Assembly: GCA_002361625.1 (NCBI GenBank)
Contig: DETL01000014.1
Coordinates: forward strand, 7,314 to 29,247
Length of the DNA stretch: 21,934 nucleotides
Direction: 5' to 3'
DNA from: Bacteroidales bacterium UBA3289
GTDB taxonomy: Bacteria > Bacteroidota > Bacteroidia > Bacteroidales > UBA932
Shown: positions 7,745 through 14,607 of the stretch, in pieces
Layout: the number at the start of each line of letters is the position of its first letter
Position numbering within the stretch: position 1 is the stretch's first letter
The notes under the pieces: model-generated
Told to the model about the DNA's origin: nothing
Databases searched by the model: none
What the model saw: only the letters and a program-made list of their open reading frames with translations
Made by a program: the position numbers and the translations under genes

Positions 7745-8167
7745 TTATTCTTCGACATAATCCCTGCGGACGACGAACTTCGTGGCGACCGGGAGCTTGT
7801 GGGCGGCCAGGCGCATGGCCTCGCGGGCAGTTTCGAGGGAGACACCCTCGGCCTCGAAGAGGATGCGGCCCGGAGTGATCGGGGCGACAAAGCCCTGGGG
7901 ATCGCCCTTACCCTTACCCATACGGGTATCGAGCGGCTTCGCAGTGAACGGCTTGACAGGGAAGACACGGATCCAGATCTGGCCTTCACGGTTCATACGA
8001 CGGGAAATCGCCTGACGGGCGGCCTCGATCTGATGGGCAGTCAGCCAGCAGTTCTCCAGGTTCTTGAGTCCGAAGGAACCGAATGCGAGCTGGTTTCCGC
8101 GACCGGAATTGCCCTTCATGCGGTTTTTCTGTTCCCTTCTGAATTTTGTTCTTTTAGGCTGTAACAT
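7745..8167 (-). CDS. rplP: 50S ribosomal protein L16
   Basis: This 140-residue protein begins MLQPKRTKFRREQKNRMKGN. It carries the L16 signatures GLKNLENCWLTAHQIEAARQ, WIRVFPVKPFTAKPLDTRMG and GKGKGDPQGFVAPITPGRIL. L16 organises the A-tRNA binding site of the large subunit. Normally rpsC lies immediately upstream. Here the upstream neighbour is a 290-base gene-free stretch with its own promoter, and rpsC is found 13,030 bases away on the same strand. rplP is therefore the first gene of its transcription unit, with rpmC following after 18 bases. The ATG agrees with the family's conserved start MLQPKRTK. Confidence 0.98.
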   Translation of the reverse strand: MLQPKRTKFRREQKNRMKGNSGRGNQLAFGSFGLKNLENCWLTAHQIEAARQAISRRMNREGQIWIRVFPVKPFTAKPLDTRMGKGKGDPQGFVAPITPGRILFEAEGVSLETAREAMRLAAHKLPVATKFVVRRDYVEE

Positions 8168-8250
8168 TGCTGTAATGTTTTAAAATTTTCCTTTATCGTC
8201 CCTAACTCATTGGTACTCAGCTGGTTGGGTGCATTTCGTCCCGATTTAGG
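8168..8250 (-). other. 5' leader of the rplP operon with a possible enclosing stem
   Basis: About 80 transcribed bases separate the predicted start of transcription from the rplP ATG. Near its 5' end the leader has CCCTAA (8246-8251 on the minus strand), and TTAGGG occurs at 8200-8205. The two can pair and enclose about 40 bases that include a further GGG/CCC pairing. A five-codon open frame (ATG CAC CCA ACC AGC TGA) lies inside. A role in autoregulation by a ribosomal protein is inference only; no known leader class was recognised. Confidence 0.35.
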
Positions 8251-8255
8251 GATTG

Positions 8256-8285
8256 CAAAGTTACGAAAAAAATCTGAATTGACAA
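8256..8285 (-). promoter_or_regulatory. Bacteroidota-type promoter driving rplP and the spc block
   Basis: On the minus strand a TTG (8283-8285) is followed by a 19-base spacer and TAACTTTG (8256-8263). This matches the Bacteroidota sigma-ABfr consensus TTTG/TTG-N19..21-TAnnTTTG. Transcription would start near 8250, about 80 bases ahead of the rplP ATG. It explains how the downstream ribosomal genes are expressed although they are detached from rpsC. Confidence 0.8.
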
Positions 8286-8426
8286 CTTTTTTCGAGAATT
8301 TTTTCAAACTTTTCTACCGCCGATTTTGAAACCTAAGATACTGGTTTTATCGGCAGTTACATATTTTGTTGAAAAATATTTGACCGCATTTTCGACCGCG
8401 GGCTCCGACGCGTATCTTTGCCCACG

Positions 8427-8452
8427 AAAAACGCCCCCCGGACGGGAGGCGG
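8427..8452 (-). terminator. Rho-independent terminator after the ftsX-DUF4294 cluster
   Basis: The minus strand reads CGCCTCCC-GTCC-GGGGGGCG-TTTTT: an 8-bp stem (one T·G pair), a four-base loop and a U-tract. It begins 5 bases after the DUF4294 stop codon. Together with the rplP promoter it insulates the ribosomal operon from the genes upstream. Confidence 0.85.
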
Positions 8453-8457
8453 TACGC

Positions 8458-9219
8458 TCATTTCTTGTAGAAATCCGGGACTTCCACGACCGGCGGGTCT
8501 TCCCAGAAGATGGACCAGTACAGGGCGGGGAAGGTCCCGTCCTTCCAGGCGAGGACCAGTTGTTCCAGGTCCTTGTCCTCCCCTTCCGGATCGTACTCGG
8601 ATTTGAGGTTGTTGTCGAACATCTTGGCGACCCCCTGCCAGAACCCGGCGGCGATCCCGTTCTTGTAGTCGCGGATGATGGAATAGGAGGACTGCCCCGT
8701 TTCCCGGTCGATGAGTTTCAGGAGGACCGCCCCCTGGGAGATCGTCATCTTGTGGAGCGCTCCCTCGAAATCCTTGAAGAGCATGCTCTGGACCTCGTTC
8801 ATGTAGCGGTCTTTCTTCATCCGGCCGTACTGGTTCGCCGCCAGGGTGCTGTCCACGATTTCCTGCAGTCTTCCGGAAGCTTCCGCATACGGGTACACGC
8901 GGGCGAAATTATAGACGAGTTTGTAGTACTTGCGCCAGTCCTTCTTCTGCTTCCGCGCGAAGATCCAGACCGGGTCGAGGGAGTCGAAATACAGCGTGTC
9001 CCCCTGGATCACCCGGTAACTGAGGTAGCCGCTGTTCCCCTTGCCGTCCTCTCCCATGATGATCCGGCGGGCCATCGCCTCCTGCCGTTCCCGGGCCTGC
9101 CGCATCGCTTTCTCCACGTGCTGCCCCGCGGCGGGAAGGACCGTCGCCAGGATCAGGGCCGATATGACAAAAAGACGCTTCACAAGCTCATACGGACATG
9201 CGGAGTATGCCGTGTGCAA
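8458..9219 (-). CDS. DUF4294 family exported protein
   Basis: This 253-residue protein has an N-terminal export signal and a DUF4294-type body. The recognisable core is RKYYKLVYNFARVYPYAEAS, then DFEGALHKMTISQGAVLLKL, IDRETGQSSYSIIRDYKNGI and NNLKSEYDPEGEDKDLEQLV, a family I know only from Bacteroidota. Function is unknown. The ATG at 9219 gives a poor signal (MHTAYSACPYELVKRLF...). A GTG at 9183 gives MKRLFVISALILATVLPAAG, a clean signal peptide ending AAGQ, and may be the true start. It is the last gene of the ftsX-DUF3098-uppP-lpxH cluster and is followed at once by a terminator. The periplasmic or outer-membrane location is inferred from the signal. Confidence 0.82.
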   Translation of the reverse strand: MHTAYSACPYELVKRLFVISALILATVLPAAGQHVEKAMRQARERQEAMARRIIMGEDGKGNSGYLSYRVIQGDTLYFDSLDPVWIFARKQKKDWRKYYKLVYNFARVYPYAEASGRLQEIVDSTLAANQYGRMKKDRYMNEVQSMLFKDFEGALHKMTISQGAVLLKLIDRETGQSSYSIIRDYKNGIAAGFWQGVAKMFDNNLKSEYDPEGEDKDLEQLVLAWKDGTFPALYWSIFWEDPPVVEVPDFYKK

Positions 9220-9231
9220 AAAGCGCGCCTG

Positions 9232-9963
9232 TCAGCATTCCACATAAGACAGAGACTCCTCCGACCGGTCATAGACCAGCCAGTTGGAAACGGTGATCCA
9301 GTCGCGGAGGATGAGGAGACGGGCCTTCCCGACCGGAAGGTCCACGGCGCAGTGGTAATGGCCGAAGATGAAGAAATCGACCGGTTCCGTAAAGGAGGCG
9401 CAGAACCGGTACAGGGGCTCTTTCTCCCCCTTGAAGGTATAGCCGATGCTCTTCCCGAGCCGGGATTTCCGGGACCAGCCGTTCCCCATCCGGAAGGCGA
9501 GCCAGGGATGCAGGGTGCTGAAACAGCGCTGGAGGAAATGGTTGTGGAATCCCCAGCGCATGAACTTGTACCCCCACATGCCGGGGCCCAGGCCGTCACC
9601 GTGGCCGAGACAGAACGTCTTTCCGCCGATCCCGGTCACATAGGGCTGCACGCAGCGCGTCATCCCGAGTTCCTCGAAATAGGAATAGGTCCAGATATCA
9701 TGGTTCCCCTGGAAGAAATAGACCTTCACGCCGGCGTCCATGAGGCCTTGCAAGGCCGCGAACACGCGCGTATAGCCCTTCGGCACCACATCCCGGTATT
9801 CATACCAGAAGTCCCAGATGTCCCCGAGGAGGTACAGGGCTTCCGTCTCGGAGGCCGGAATTCCGCGCAGGAAGGCGACGAAACGGGATTCCCGGCCGGA
9901 AGGGTCGGCGACATCGAGGCCCAGGTGGACGTCGGAGACAAAGTATGTGAGCTTTCTCGGCAA
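9232..9963 (-). CDS. lpxH: UDP-2,3-diacylglucosamine pyrophosphatase (LpxH-type)
   Basis: This 243-residue calcineurin-like phosphoesterase contains the full set of LpxH metal ligands: D11 and H13 (SDVHLG), D48 (GDIWD), N87 (QGNHD), H121 (LGHGDG), H202 and H204 (FGHYHC). LpxH cleaves UDP-2,3-diacylglucosamine to lipid X on the inner face of the cytoplasmic membrane, a step in lipid A synthesis. The long insertion between residues 125 and 195 (WGFHNHFLQRCFSTLHPWLA) is the lipid-binding cap typical of LpxH. It starts 3 bases after uppP, so the two are translationally linked. Closely related Bacteroidota phosphoesterases annotated only as metallophosphatase are the main alternative. Confidence 0.88.
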   Translation of the reverse strand: MPRKLTYFVSDVHLGLDVADPSGRESRFVAFLRGIPASETEALYLLGDIWDFWYEYRDVVPKGYTRVFAALQGLMDAGVKVYFFQGNHDIWTYSYFEELGMTRCVQPYVTGIGGKTFCLGHGDGLGPGMWGYKFMRWGFHNHFLQRCFSTLHPWLAFRMGNGWSRKSRLGKSIGYTFKGEKEPLYRFCASFTEPVDFFIFGHYHCAVDLPVGKARLLILRDWITVSNWLVYDRSEESLSYVEC

Positions 9964-9966
9964 CGG

Positions 9967-10785
9967 TCAGGCCAGGATGAAGATCAGGAGGGCGACGAGG
10001 AGGCAATAGGCGGCGAACCAGGTGAGCTTCGCCTTCCGGACGATCGCAATCATCACCTTGCAGGCGAAAAGCCCGGCGAAGAAGGCGGCGACGAAACCGA
10101 CGATGAGGGCGACCGGTCCGACACCGCTTCCGAAGACCTCCTTGCCCATGGCGACCTTCAGCAGGTCCAAGGACTGCTCGCCGATGATCGGGATCAGGAC
10201 CATCAGGAAGGAGAACTGCGCCATCACTTCCCGCTTCACGCCGGAAAGGAGGCCGGTTGCGATGGTGCTGCCGCTCCGGGACACGCCCGGGACCACGGCA
10301 AACGCCTGCGCGACGCCCACGATGGCGGCCTGCCCGTAGGAAATACCGTTCCGGGTATCTTTCGCCTTGGGCGCCTTGATGCGCTTCCCCACCTGGTCGG
10401 ACACCAGCAGGAGGAGCGCCGTGATGCACAGGCCCACGGCCACCTGCTTCAGCGACCCGCTGAACAGGGCGTCCACCTGGTCCTTCAGCAGAAAGCCCAC
10501 CAGGGCGACCGGGATGAGCGAGACGAGGATCTTGCACACGTAGTCCGTCTCGTCATTGTACTTGAACTGGAAGAAACCTTTGAGCAGCTGCCAGATGGCG
10601 CCCCAGAACACCACGATGGTCGCGAGGACCGTCGCGAAATGAACCGCCACCGTAAAGTCGAGGAAACCTTCCCCGTCCACGCCCAGCAGTTCCTTGAAAA
10701 TCATGAGGTGCCCCGAACTGGACACCGGGAGGAACTCCGTCAGACCCTGGATGATGCCCAGGAGCAATGCCTGCCACCAATCCAT
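9967..10785 (-). CDS. uppP: Undecaprenyl-diphosphatase UppP (BacA)
   Basis: This 272-residue polytopic membrane protein begins MDWWQALLLGIIQGLTEFLP. It carries both catalytic motifs of the family: the Glu/Ser/His cluster E17-S22-S24-H26 (QGLTEFLPVSSSGHL) and PGVSRSGST with R170 and S171. UppP dephosphorylates undecaprenyl diphosphate, recycling the lipid carrier for peptidoglycan and O-antigen. Seven or eight hydrophobic segments fit the known fold. It lies 3 bases after the DUF3098 gene and 3 before lpxH. The ftsX-DUF3098-uppP order is common in Bacteroidota, where truB and queA usually come next; here lpxH does. Confidence 0.97.
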   Translation of the reverse strand: MDWWQALLLGIIQGLTEFLPVSSSGHLMIFKELLGVDGEGFLDFTVAVHFATVLATIVVFWGAIWQLLKGFFQFKYNDETDYVCKILVSLIPVALVGFLLKDQVDALFSGSLKQVAVGLCITALLLLVSDQVGKRIKAPKAKDTRNGISYGQAAIVGVAQAFAVVPGVSRSGSTIATGLLSGVKREVMAQFSFLMVLIPIIGEQSLDLLKVAMGKEVFGSGVGPVALIVGFVAAFFAGLFACKVMIAIVRKAKLTWFAAYCLLVALLIFILA

Positions 10786-10788
10786 CGC

Positions 10789-11031
10789 CTATTCCTCCTT
10801 TTTTCCGGGCCGCCGCATGATCGCGACCACCTCCACGACGATTCCTGCGACGATGACGATGGGCGCGGCCACGAGGCGGCGGAAATCGAACATCGCATAA
10901 TTGAAAACCTGCGGGTCGTCGGACCCGCCCCCGGCGAGGAGGATGAACCCCGCCACCATCACGAGAAGGCCCGCTATCATCAGCTTCAGGCCTCCGGCCG
11001 TCACGGCCATCTTATCGTTTTCTTTACTCAT
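10789..11031 (-). CDS. DUF3098 small membrane protein
   Basis: This 80-residue protein has two hydrophobic segments, GGLKLMIAGLLVMVAGFILL (about 13-32) and VAAPIVIVAGIVVEVVAIMR (about 54-73). Between them is the stretch GGGSDDPQVFNYAMFDFRRL. The length, topology and the segment ending in FxFRR match DUF3098, found in Bacteroidota between ftsX and uppP. Its function is unknown; position suggests a link to cell-wall synthesis or division. The ATG at 11031 overlaps a six-codon frame that begins inside the repeat just upstream (ATG ACA AGG AAC TAT GAG TAA). Confidence 0.85.
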   Translation of the reverse strand: MSKENDKMAVTAGGLKLMIAGLLVMVAGFILLAGGGSDDPQVFNYAMFDFRRLVAAPIVIVAGIVVEVVAIMRRPGKKEE

Positions 11032-11039
11032 AGTTCCTT

Positions 11040-11067
11040 GTCATTTCGGGCTTGCCGGGGAATCTAT
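11040..11067. repeat. Dispersed junction repeat, copy 1 (ftsX/DUF3098)
   Basis: On the plus strand it runs from GTCATTTCGGGC to GGGGAATCTAT (28 bases), matching the frame GTCATtcTGAgC...gAAgGAATCTAt shared with copies at 15692 and 17502. On the minus strand it begins with TAG, the ftsX stop, and ends in AAATGAC. That ATG opens a six-codon frame just ahead of the DUF3098 start rather than the gene itself. Confidence 0.6.
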
Positions 11068-11945
11068 GCCGCATACAGCTGGTCCCGATCATACCGTACC
11101 AGGCGTCCCACGACGATCCAGGTGCTCACCACGCAGATCAGGACGCCGCCCACGACGACGATGCCCATCGCGATGAGCAGGGTCGGGAGCTGGAAAATCT
11201 CGAAGAGCTGGACGAACTCCTTCCGGAGGATGAACAGCCCGCCCACGAGCATGGCGATGGCCACGAGGGCGGCGAAAAGCCCCTGGACGGCGGACTGCGC
11301 GATGAACGGGGCGCGGATGAATCCCCGCGTCGCGCCCACGAGCTGCATCGTGTGGATGGTGAACCGGCGTGCGAACACGTTGAGCCGGACCATGTTGCCG
11401 ATGAGGACGAAGGAGATGAACAGCAGCAGGACGATCAGCACGCCCAGCACGAGGCCGATCTTCTCGAGATTCGCGTTCAGGGCCTCGACCAGGGAGGTCT
11501 GGTACACGACCTCGTCCACGAGCGGCGACGCGGCAAGCTTCCCGCGGACCACCTCCAGGCTGTCCGGGGTCACATAGGCCGCCTCCAGGTTCACATCGAC
11601 CGAGATGGGAACCGGAGCCGTGGCGAAGACGTCCAGGAAATCGCGTCCGAGCATGCGGGCCATCTCTTCCACGCCCTGCTCCCGGGAGATGAAGGTCGTG
11701 GACCGGATGCCGGGGACCCCCTCGAGACTGGACTGGTATTGAAGCCCCTGCTCCTCCGTCACATCCTGCTTGAGCAGGACCGACACCTGCATGTTCTCCT
11801 TGAAGTAGTCCGACACGCTCCGGGCGTTCAGCAGCAGGAGCGAAGCCATCCCCACCAGCAGCAGCACCAGGCTGATGCTGATCACCGTGGACACCCATGC
11901 TCCGGCCAGTCGGCGCCGGATTAATCTGTTACTCGGACTTGGCAT
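11064..11945 (-). CDS. ftsX: Cell division ABC-transporter permease-like protein FtsX
   Basis: This 293-residue protein has the FtsX topology: TM1 at about 16-39, a periplasmic domain (about 40-160) with FISREQGVEEMARMLG and a PISVDVN motif, then three TM segments (about 163-185, 219-240, 254-280). The cytoplasmic helix FARRFTIHTMQLVGATRGFI is the conserved FtsE-contact region. FtsX works with the ATPase FtsE to activate wall hydrolases at the septum; ftsE is not nearby, as is usual in this phylum. A TTG at 11966 would add seven residues, but it lies inside the TAACTTTG promoter box, so the ATG at 11945 is preferred. The TAG stop is supplied by a dispersed repeat. Confidence 0.93.
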   Translation of the reverse strand: MPSPSNRLIRRRLAGAWVSTVISISLVLLLVGMASLLLLNARSVSDYFKENMQVSVLLKQDVTEEQGLQYQSSLEGVPGIRSTTFISREQGVEEMARMLGRDFLDVFATAPVPISVDVNLEAAYVTPDSLEVVRGKLAASPLVDEVVYQTSLVEALNANLEKIGLVLGVLIVLLLFISFVLIGNMVRLNVFARRFTIHTMQLVGATRGFIRAPFIAQSAVQGLFAALVAIAMLVGGLFILRKEFVQLFEIFQLPTLLIAMGIVVVGGVLICVVSTWIVVGRLVRYDRDQLYAA

Positions 11946-11963
11946 AATACCCCAATTTCGCCT

Positions 11964-11992
11964 CAAAGTTAGTCATTCGCACCGAATCTCAA
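11964..11992 (-). promoter_or_regulatory. Promoter of the ftsX cluster
   Basis: The minus strand shows TTG (11990-11992), an 18-base spacer and TAACTTTG (11964-11971), close to the Bacteroidota consensus. The ftsX ATG would then have a leader of only 10-15 bases. It faces the GT5 gene promoter; the two -7 boxes are 31 bases apart. Confidence 0.7.
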
Positions 11993-12002
11993 AAATTATT
12001 CT

Positions 12003-12010
12003 TAACTTTG
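12003..12010 (+). promoter_or_regulatory. -7 box of the GT5/DUF4270 operon promoter
   Basis: TAACTTTG, a perfect TAnnTTTG box, stands 19 bases before the ATG at 12030. No convincing TTG is seen at the expected -33 distance, so the upstream element is weak. The spacer overlaps the -33 region of the divergent ftsX promoter. Confidence 0.6.
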
Positions 12011-12029
12011 TATGCTAAATAAATAGATT

Positions 12030-12851
12030 ATGGCTGATTCCGTCCAGAAAGTCCTGTTCGTCAACTCCGAGATGGAGCCCTACCTCCCGCAGAGCCCCAT
12101 TGCGACCCTGTGCCGGCAGCTCCCGCAAGGCATCCAGGAGCGCCGCAAGGAGATCCGTGCCTTCATGCCCAAGTACGGCTGCATCAACGAACGGAAGAAC
12201 CAGCTCCACGAGGTCATCCGCCTGTCCGGGATGAACATCATCATCTCCGACGTGGACCGTCCCCTGGTGATCAAGGTGGCCTCCATCTCCTCCGCCCGCA
12301 TCCAGGTCTATTTCATCGACAATGAAGACTACTTCCGCCGGAAGCAGATCTACCGGGACGAGGACGGCCGCTTCTTCGCCGACAACGGCGAGCGCGCCAT
12401 CTTCTACGCCCGCGGCGTCCTGGAGACGGTCAAGAAGCTTCGCTGGGCCCCGGACATCATCCACTGCCACGGCTGGATCTCCCAGGTCCTTCCCTTGTAC
12501 CTCAAGAAGGCCTACAAGGGCGATCCCGTCTTCTCCGGAGCGAAGGTAGTCCTCTCCCTGTACGACGACACCCCGGACGAGCCCTTTGCCGACGGTTTCG
12601 GCCAGACCATCCTCTTCGGCGGCATCAAGCCCAAGGACGTTCCCCTGCCTGAGAAGGCCGGTGGCATGGAACTTGCTGAACTTGCCGCGCAGTATTCCGA
12701 CGGCATCATCCTCGGCTCCGAAGCCGTGGCCCCGCGGCTCATCGAGACCTGCAAGGCCCTCGGGAAGCCCCTGCTTCCCTTCGATGGCGCAGCCCTCGCC
12801 GACGGAACCTACATGGACCAGTACAACGCGTTTTACGACAGTTTATTGTAA
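12030..12851 (+). CDS. GT5-like 'glycogen/starch synthase' N-terminal-domain protein
   Basis: This 273-residue protein resembles the GT5 catalytic N-domain of glycogen synthase and nothing more. Recognisable stretches are KVLFVNSEMEPYLPQS, REIRAFMPKYG-like KEIRAFMPKYGCINERKNQL, IFYARGVLETVKKL and PDIIHCHGWISQVLPLYLKK. Full GT5 enzymes are about 470 residues with a second Rossmann domain; that half is missing. The KTGGL ADP-glucose motif near the N-terminus is replaced by QSPIATL. Such one-domain homologues are conserved in Bacteroidota, often beside panC/panD and a DUF4270 gene; panC and panD are absent here. Catalysis is doubtful and the role unknown. Its TAA stop overlaps the next ATG by one base. 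Confidence 0.85.
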   Translation: MADSVQKVLFVNSEMEPYLPQSPIATLCRQLPQGIQERRKEIRAFMPKYGCINERKNQLHEVIRLSGMNIIISDVDRPLVIKVASISSARIQVYFIDNEDYFRRKQIYRDEDGRFFADNGERAIFYARGVLETVKKLRWAPDIIHCHGWISQVLPLYLKKAYKGDPVFSGAKVVLSLYDDTPDEPFADGFGQTILFGGIKPKDVPLPEKAGGMELAELAAQYSDGIILGSEAVAPRLIETCKALGKPLLPFDGAALADGTYMDQYNAFYDSLL

Positions 12852-14551
12852 TGAACTCTGCTTTCAGGAAAGCACTCCTCCTTTTGCTTCCGCTCGCACT
12901 GGCGGCCTGCGTGAAGACCAGCACGGAACTCGGCAAGGACCTCATCGACCAGAGCCTCCTCTACGACACCTATACCATCGAAATCCCCATCGAGGACATC
13001 CGTCTCCGCCGGGCCGACGACCTGTCGGGCTTCTCGGATTCGCGCATCACCATCGGCGCCATCCGGGAGGAGACCTTCGGCCTCACCACCCGGTCCAGCG
13101 CATTCTCGCTCATCCCGGCCCTGGACACCATCGACCTGGGAACCAATCCCGAGTTCGTGAAGTTCCAGGTCCATTTCGAGGCCGATACCATCTCCGTCGC
13201 CACCCCCGGCAACGAGCGTATCCTCCAGAACCTGTATGTGTATGCGCTCACGGACTCCCTCTCCAGCAAGAAATCCGGCACCAACCGGCCCGTCCCGCAC
13301 GGAGACGAGATCGTCACACGCGGAATCCCCGTGTATGACGGCGACGATTCCCTGAGCTTCGAGCTGAACGCCGCGTATGGACAGAAATACATCGACGTCC
13401 TGAAGCGCATCGGCCCCGTCCTCATGGACCAGTCCGAGAAGGCCACGGTGAACAAGTACGCCGAATACATCACGGCCGTTCCCGGCATCTATATCGAGAC
13501 CGACGTCCCCCAGGGCATCGGCGGACGAATCAACCTGTTCAACCTGTCCGTCCTCTCGGTGAACGACAGCTACTACTACCGGAACAACAACGTCGCCACC
13601 CTGACGGTCCGTTCCACCTACGATGGCGAACGCAAGGATACCACCTTCCTGTTCATCCCGGGTGAGCCCATCTTCTACGACGAGGGCAAGTACCTGAAGG
13701 ACAACAAGCTCTTCTACCAGTATGCCTTCAACCACACGACGCACGAGGCGCCCGAAGGAATGGCGGACAAGAACATCTACATCGAGGGCGGCGGCGGCCT
13801 GAAGCCCGTTTTCCCGATGGCTCCGCTGGTGGAGAAGGTGAAGGATGCCATCGTCTCCCGCGGCGGCAACCCGTCCAAGACCATCATCAACAAAGCCACG
13901 CTGCTGCTCCCCTATGAGCAGCCCAAGGATTACGTCCAGGTGGACTATTTCCCGTCCATGCTCAGTCCGACCATCCGCATGGTCACGGACGAGGAGGAAG
14001 GGACCGTCACCTTCGCCGGCCTCACCGATGCCAGCGCCACCTCCGAGAACCAGGGCGACCTGGACCGGGCGAACCTCCGTTACGCCCCCGACATCACCTA
14101 CCACTTCCAGGAAATCCTCCTGCGTGACGACCTGGATACCGACGACGATGCCGACATCTGGCTCCTCACCGTCCACAGCGAAACCGTGGAGCAAGCCACC
14201 GGTAACGCCGAACAGGAAGCCTACTACCAGCAGATGATGTACGCCATGTACTATAACAACCTCTATGGCGGCTACGGCGGTTACGGCGGATATGGCGGCT
14301 ATGGTGGATATGGATATGGCTACGGCGGCTACGGCGGTTACGGCGGATACTCCAATTACTATAACATGTACATGATGTCCGCCCTGATGTCCCAGATGAA
14401 CCGGACCACCTACTCCACGACACAGGAACTGGACAAGGACCGTTTCTACCGCGCCATCCTCAACGGCCCCGACGCCACGGAGAAAGACGCCAACACCGGC
14501 GCGCTCAGGATCCCGACCCTGGTGGTGACCTTCTCGGTCCCCAAGGGATGA
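12851..14551 (+). CDS. DUF4270 family lipoprotein with Gly-Gly-Tyr tract
   Basis: This 566-residue lipoprotein has the signal MNSAFRKALLLLLPLALAAC with lipobox LAAC and acylated Cys20. The body matches DUF4270, a Bacteroidota surface family: ELGKDLID after the Cys, repeated 'IGxIxEETFGLTTRSSAFS'-like elements, NKATLLLPYEQPKDYVQVDY and a C-terminal FYRAILNGPD segment. Residues 472-500 form an almost perfect GGY tract, flanked by Tyr/Met-rich sequence (about 456-515). It overlaps the preceding stop by one base (TAATG), so it is translationally coupled to the GT5-like gene. Cell-surface location is inferred from the signal; the molecular function of DUF4270 is unknown. Confidence 0.88.
   Translation: MNSAFRKALLLLLPLALAACVKTSTELGKDLIDQSLLYDTYTIEIPIEDIRLRRADDLSGFSDSRITIGAIREETFGLTTRSSAFSLIPALDTIDLGTNPEFVKFQVHFEADTISVATPGNERILQNLYVYALTDSLSSKKSGTNRPVPHGDEIVTRGIPVYDGDDSLSFELNAAYGQKYIDVLKRIGPVLMDQSEKATVNKYAEYITAVPGIYIETDVPQGIGGRINLFNLSVLSVNDSYYYRNNNVATLTVRSTYDGERKDTTFLFIPGEPIFYDEGKYLKDNKLFYQYAFNHTTHEAPEGMADKNIYIEGGGGLKPVFPMAPLVEKVKDAIVSRGGNPSKTIINKATLLLPYEQPKDYVQVDYFPSMLSPTIRMVTDEEEGTVTFAGLTDASATSENQGDLDRANLRYAPDITYHFQEILLRDDLDTDDDADIWLLTVHSETVEQATGNAEQEAYYQQMMYAMYYNNLYGGYGGYGGYGGYGGYGYGYGGYGGYGGYSNYYNMYMMSALMSQMNRTTYSTTQELDKDRFYRAILNGPDATEKDANTGALRIPTLVVTFSVPKG
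14264..14350 (+). repeat. Tandem Tyr-Gly-Gly coding repeat
   Basis: Ten tandem units of TAY GGN GGN, two of them shortened to TAY GGN, and a final TAC encode a 29-residue tract. Third positions vary between units (GGC, GGT, GGA; TAC, TAT). An exact 26-base segment occurs twice, at 14267-14292 and 14324-14349, 57 bases apart, which suggests duplication inside the tract. Confidence 0.9.
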
Positions 14552-14552
14552 C

Positions 14553-14586
14553 AAAAAAATCCGGCTCTTTCGAGTCGGATTTTTAA
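14553..14586. terminator. Bidirectional terminator between DUF4270 and acpP
   Basis: A-tract, then ATCCGGCTC-TTTC-GAGTCGGAT, then a T-tract: a 9-bp stem with one G·T pair flanked by A7 and T5. It serves the convergent DUF4270 (plus) and acpP (minus) genes. It begins two bases after the DUF4270 TGA. Confidence 0.88.
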
Positions 14587-14607
14587 TTTCGCCCAGAAGG
14601 CCGGCTT

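Noticed and set aside
8319..8354. Hairpin GCCGAT...AAACC/GGTTT...ATCGGC between the DUF4294 terminator and the rplP promoter
   Set aside because: Interrupted stem and no T-run on either strand, so not a terminator. Nothing else supports a role.
8413..8420. TATCTTTG on the plus strand, a perfect -7 box
   Set aside because: No TTG at a suitable -33 distance, and only the antisense side of the DUF4294 terminator follows. Kept as a possible relic promoter at the insertion edge, not as a feature.
8326..11577. A 1083-codon open frame on the plus strand
   Set aside because: It is antisense to DUF4294, lpxH, uppP, DUF3098 and ftsX, all of which show family motifs. Its translation is Arg/His/Asp-rich and without domains. 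Such frames arise in high-GC genes because TTA, CTA and TCA codons are rare on the coding strand.
12833..14554. A 573-codon open frame on the minus strand opposite DUF4270
   Set aside because: The plus-strand protein has a lipobox, family similarity and a coupled start. The antisense product is low-complexity Val/Gly/Asp-rich.
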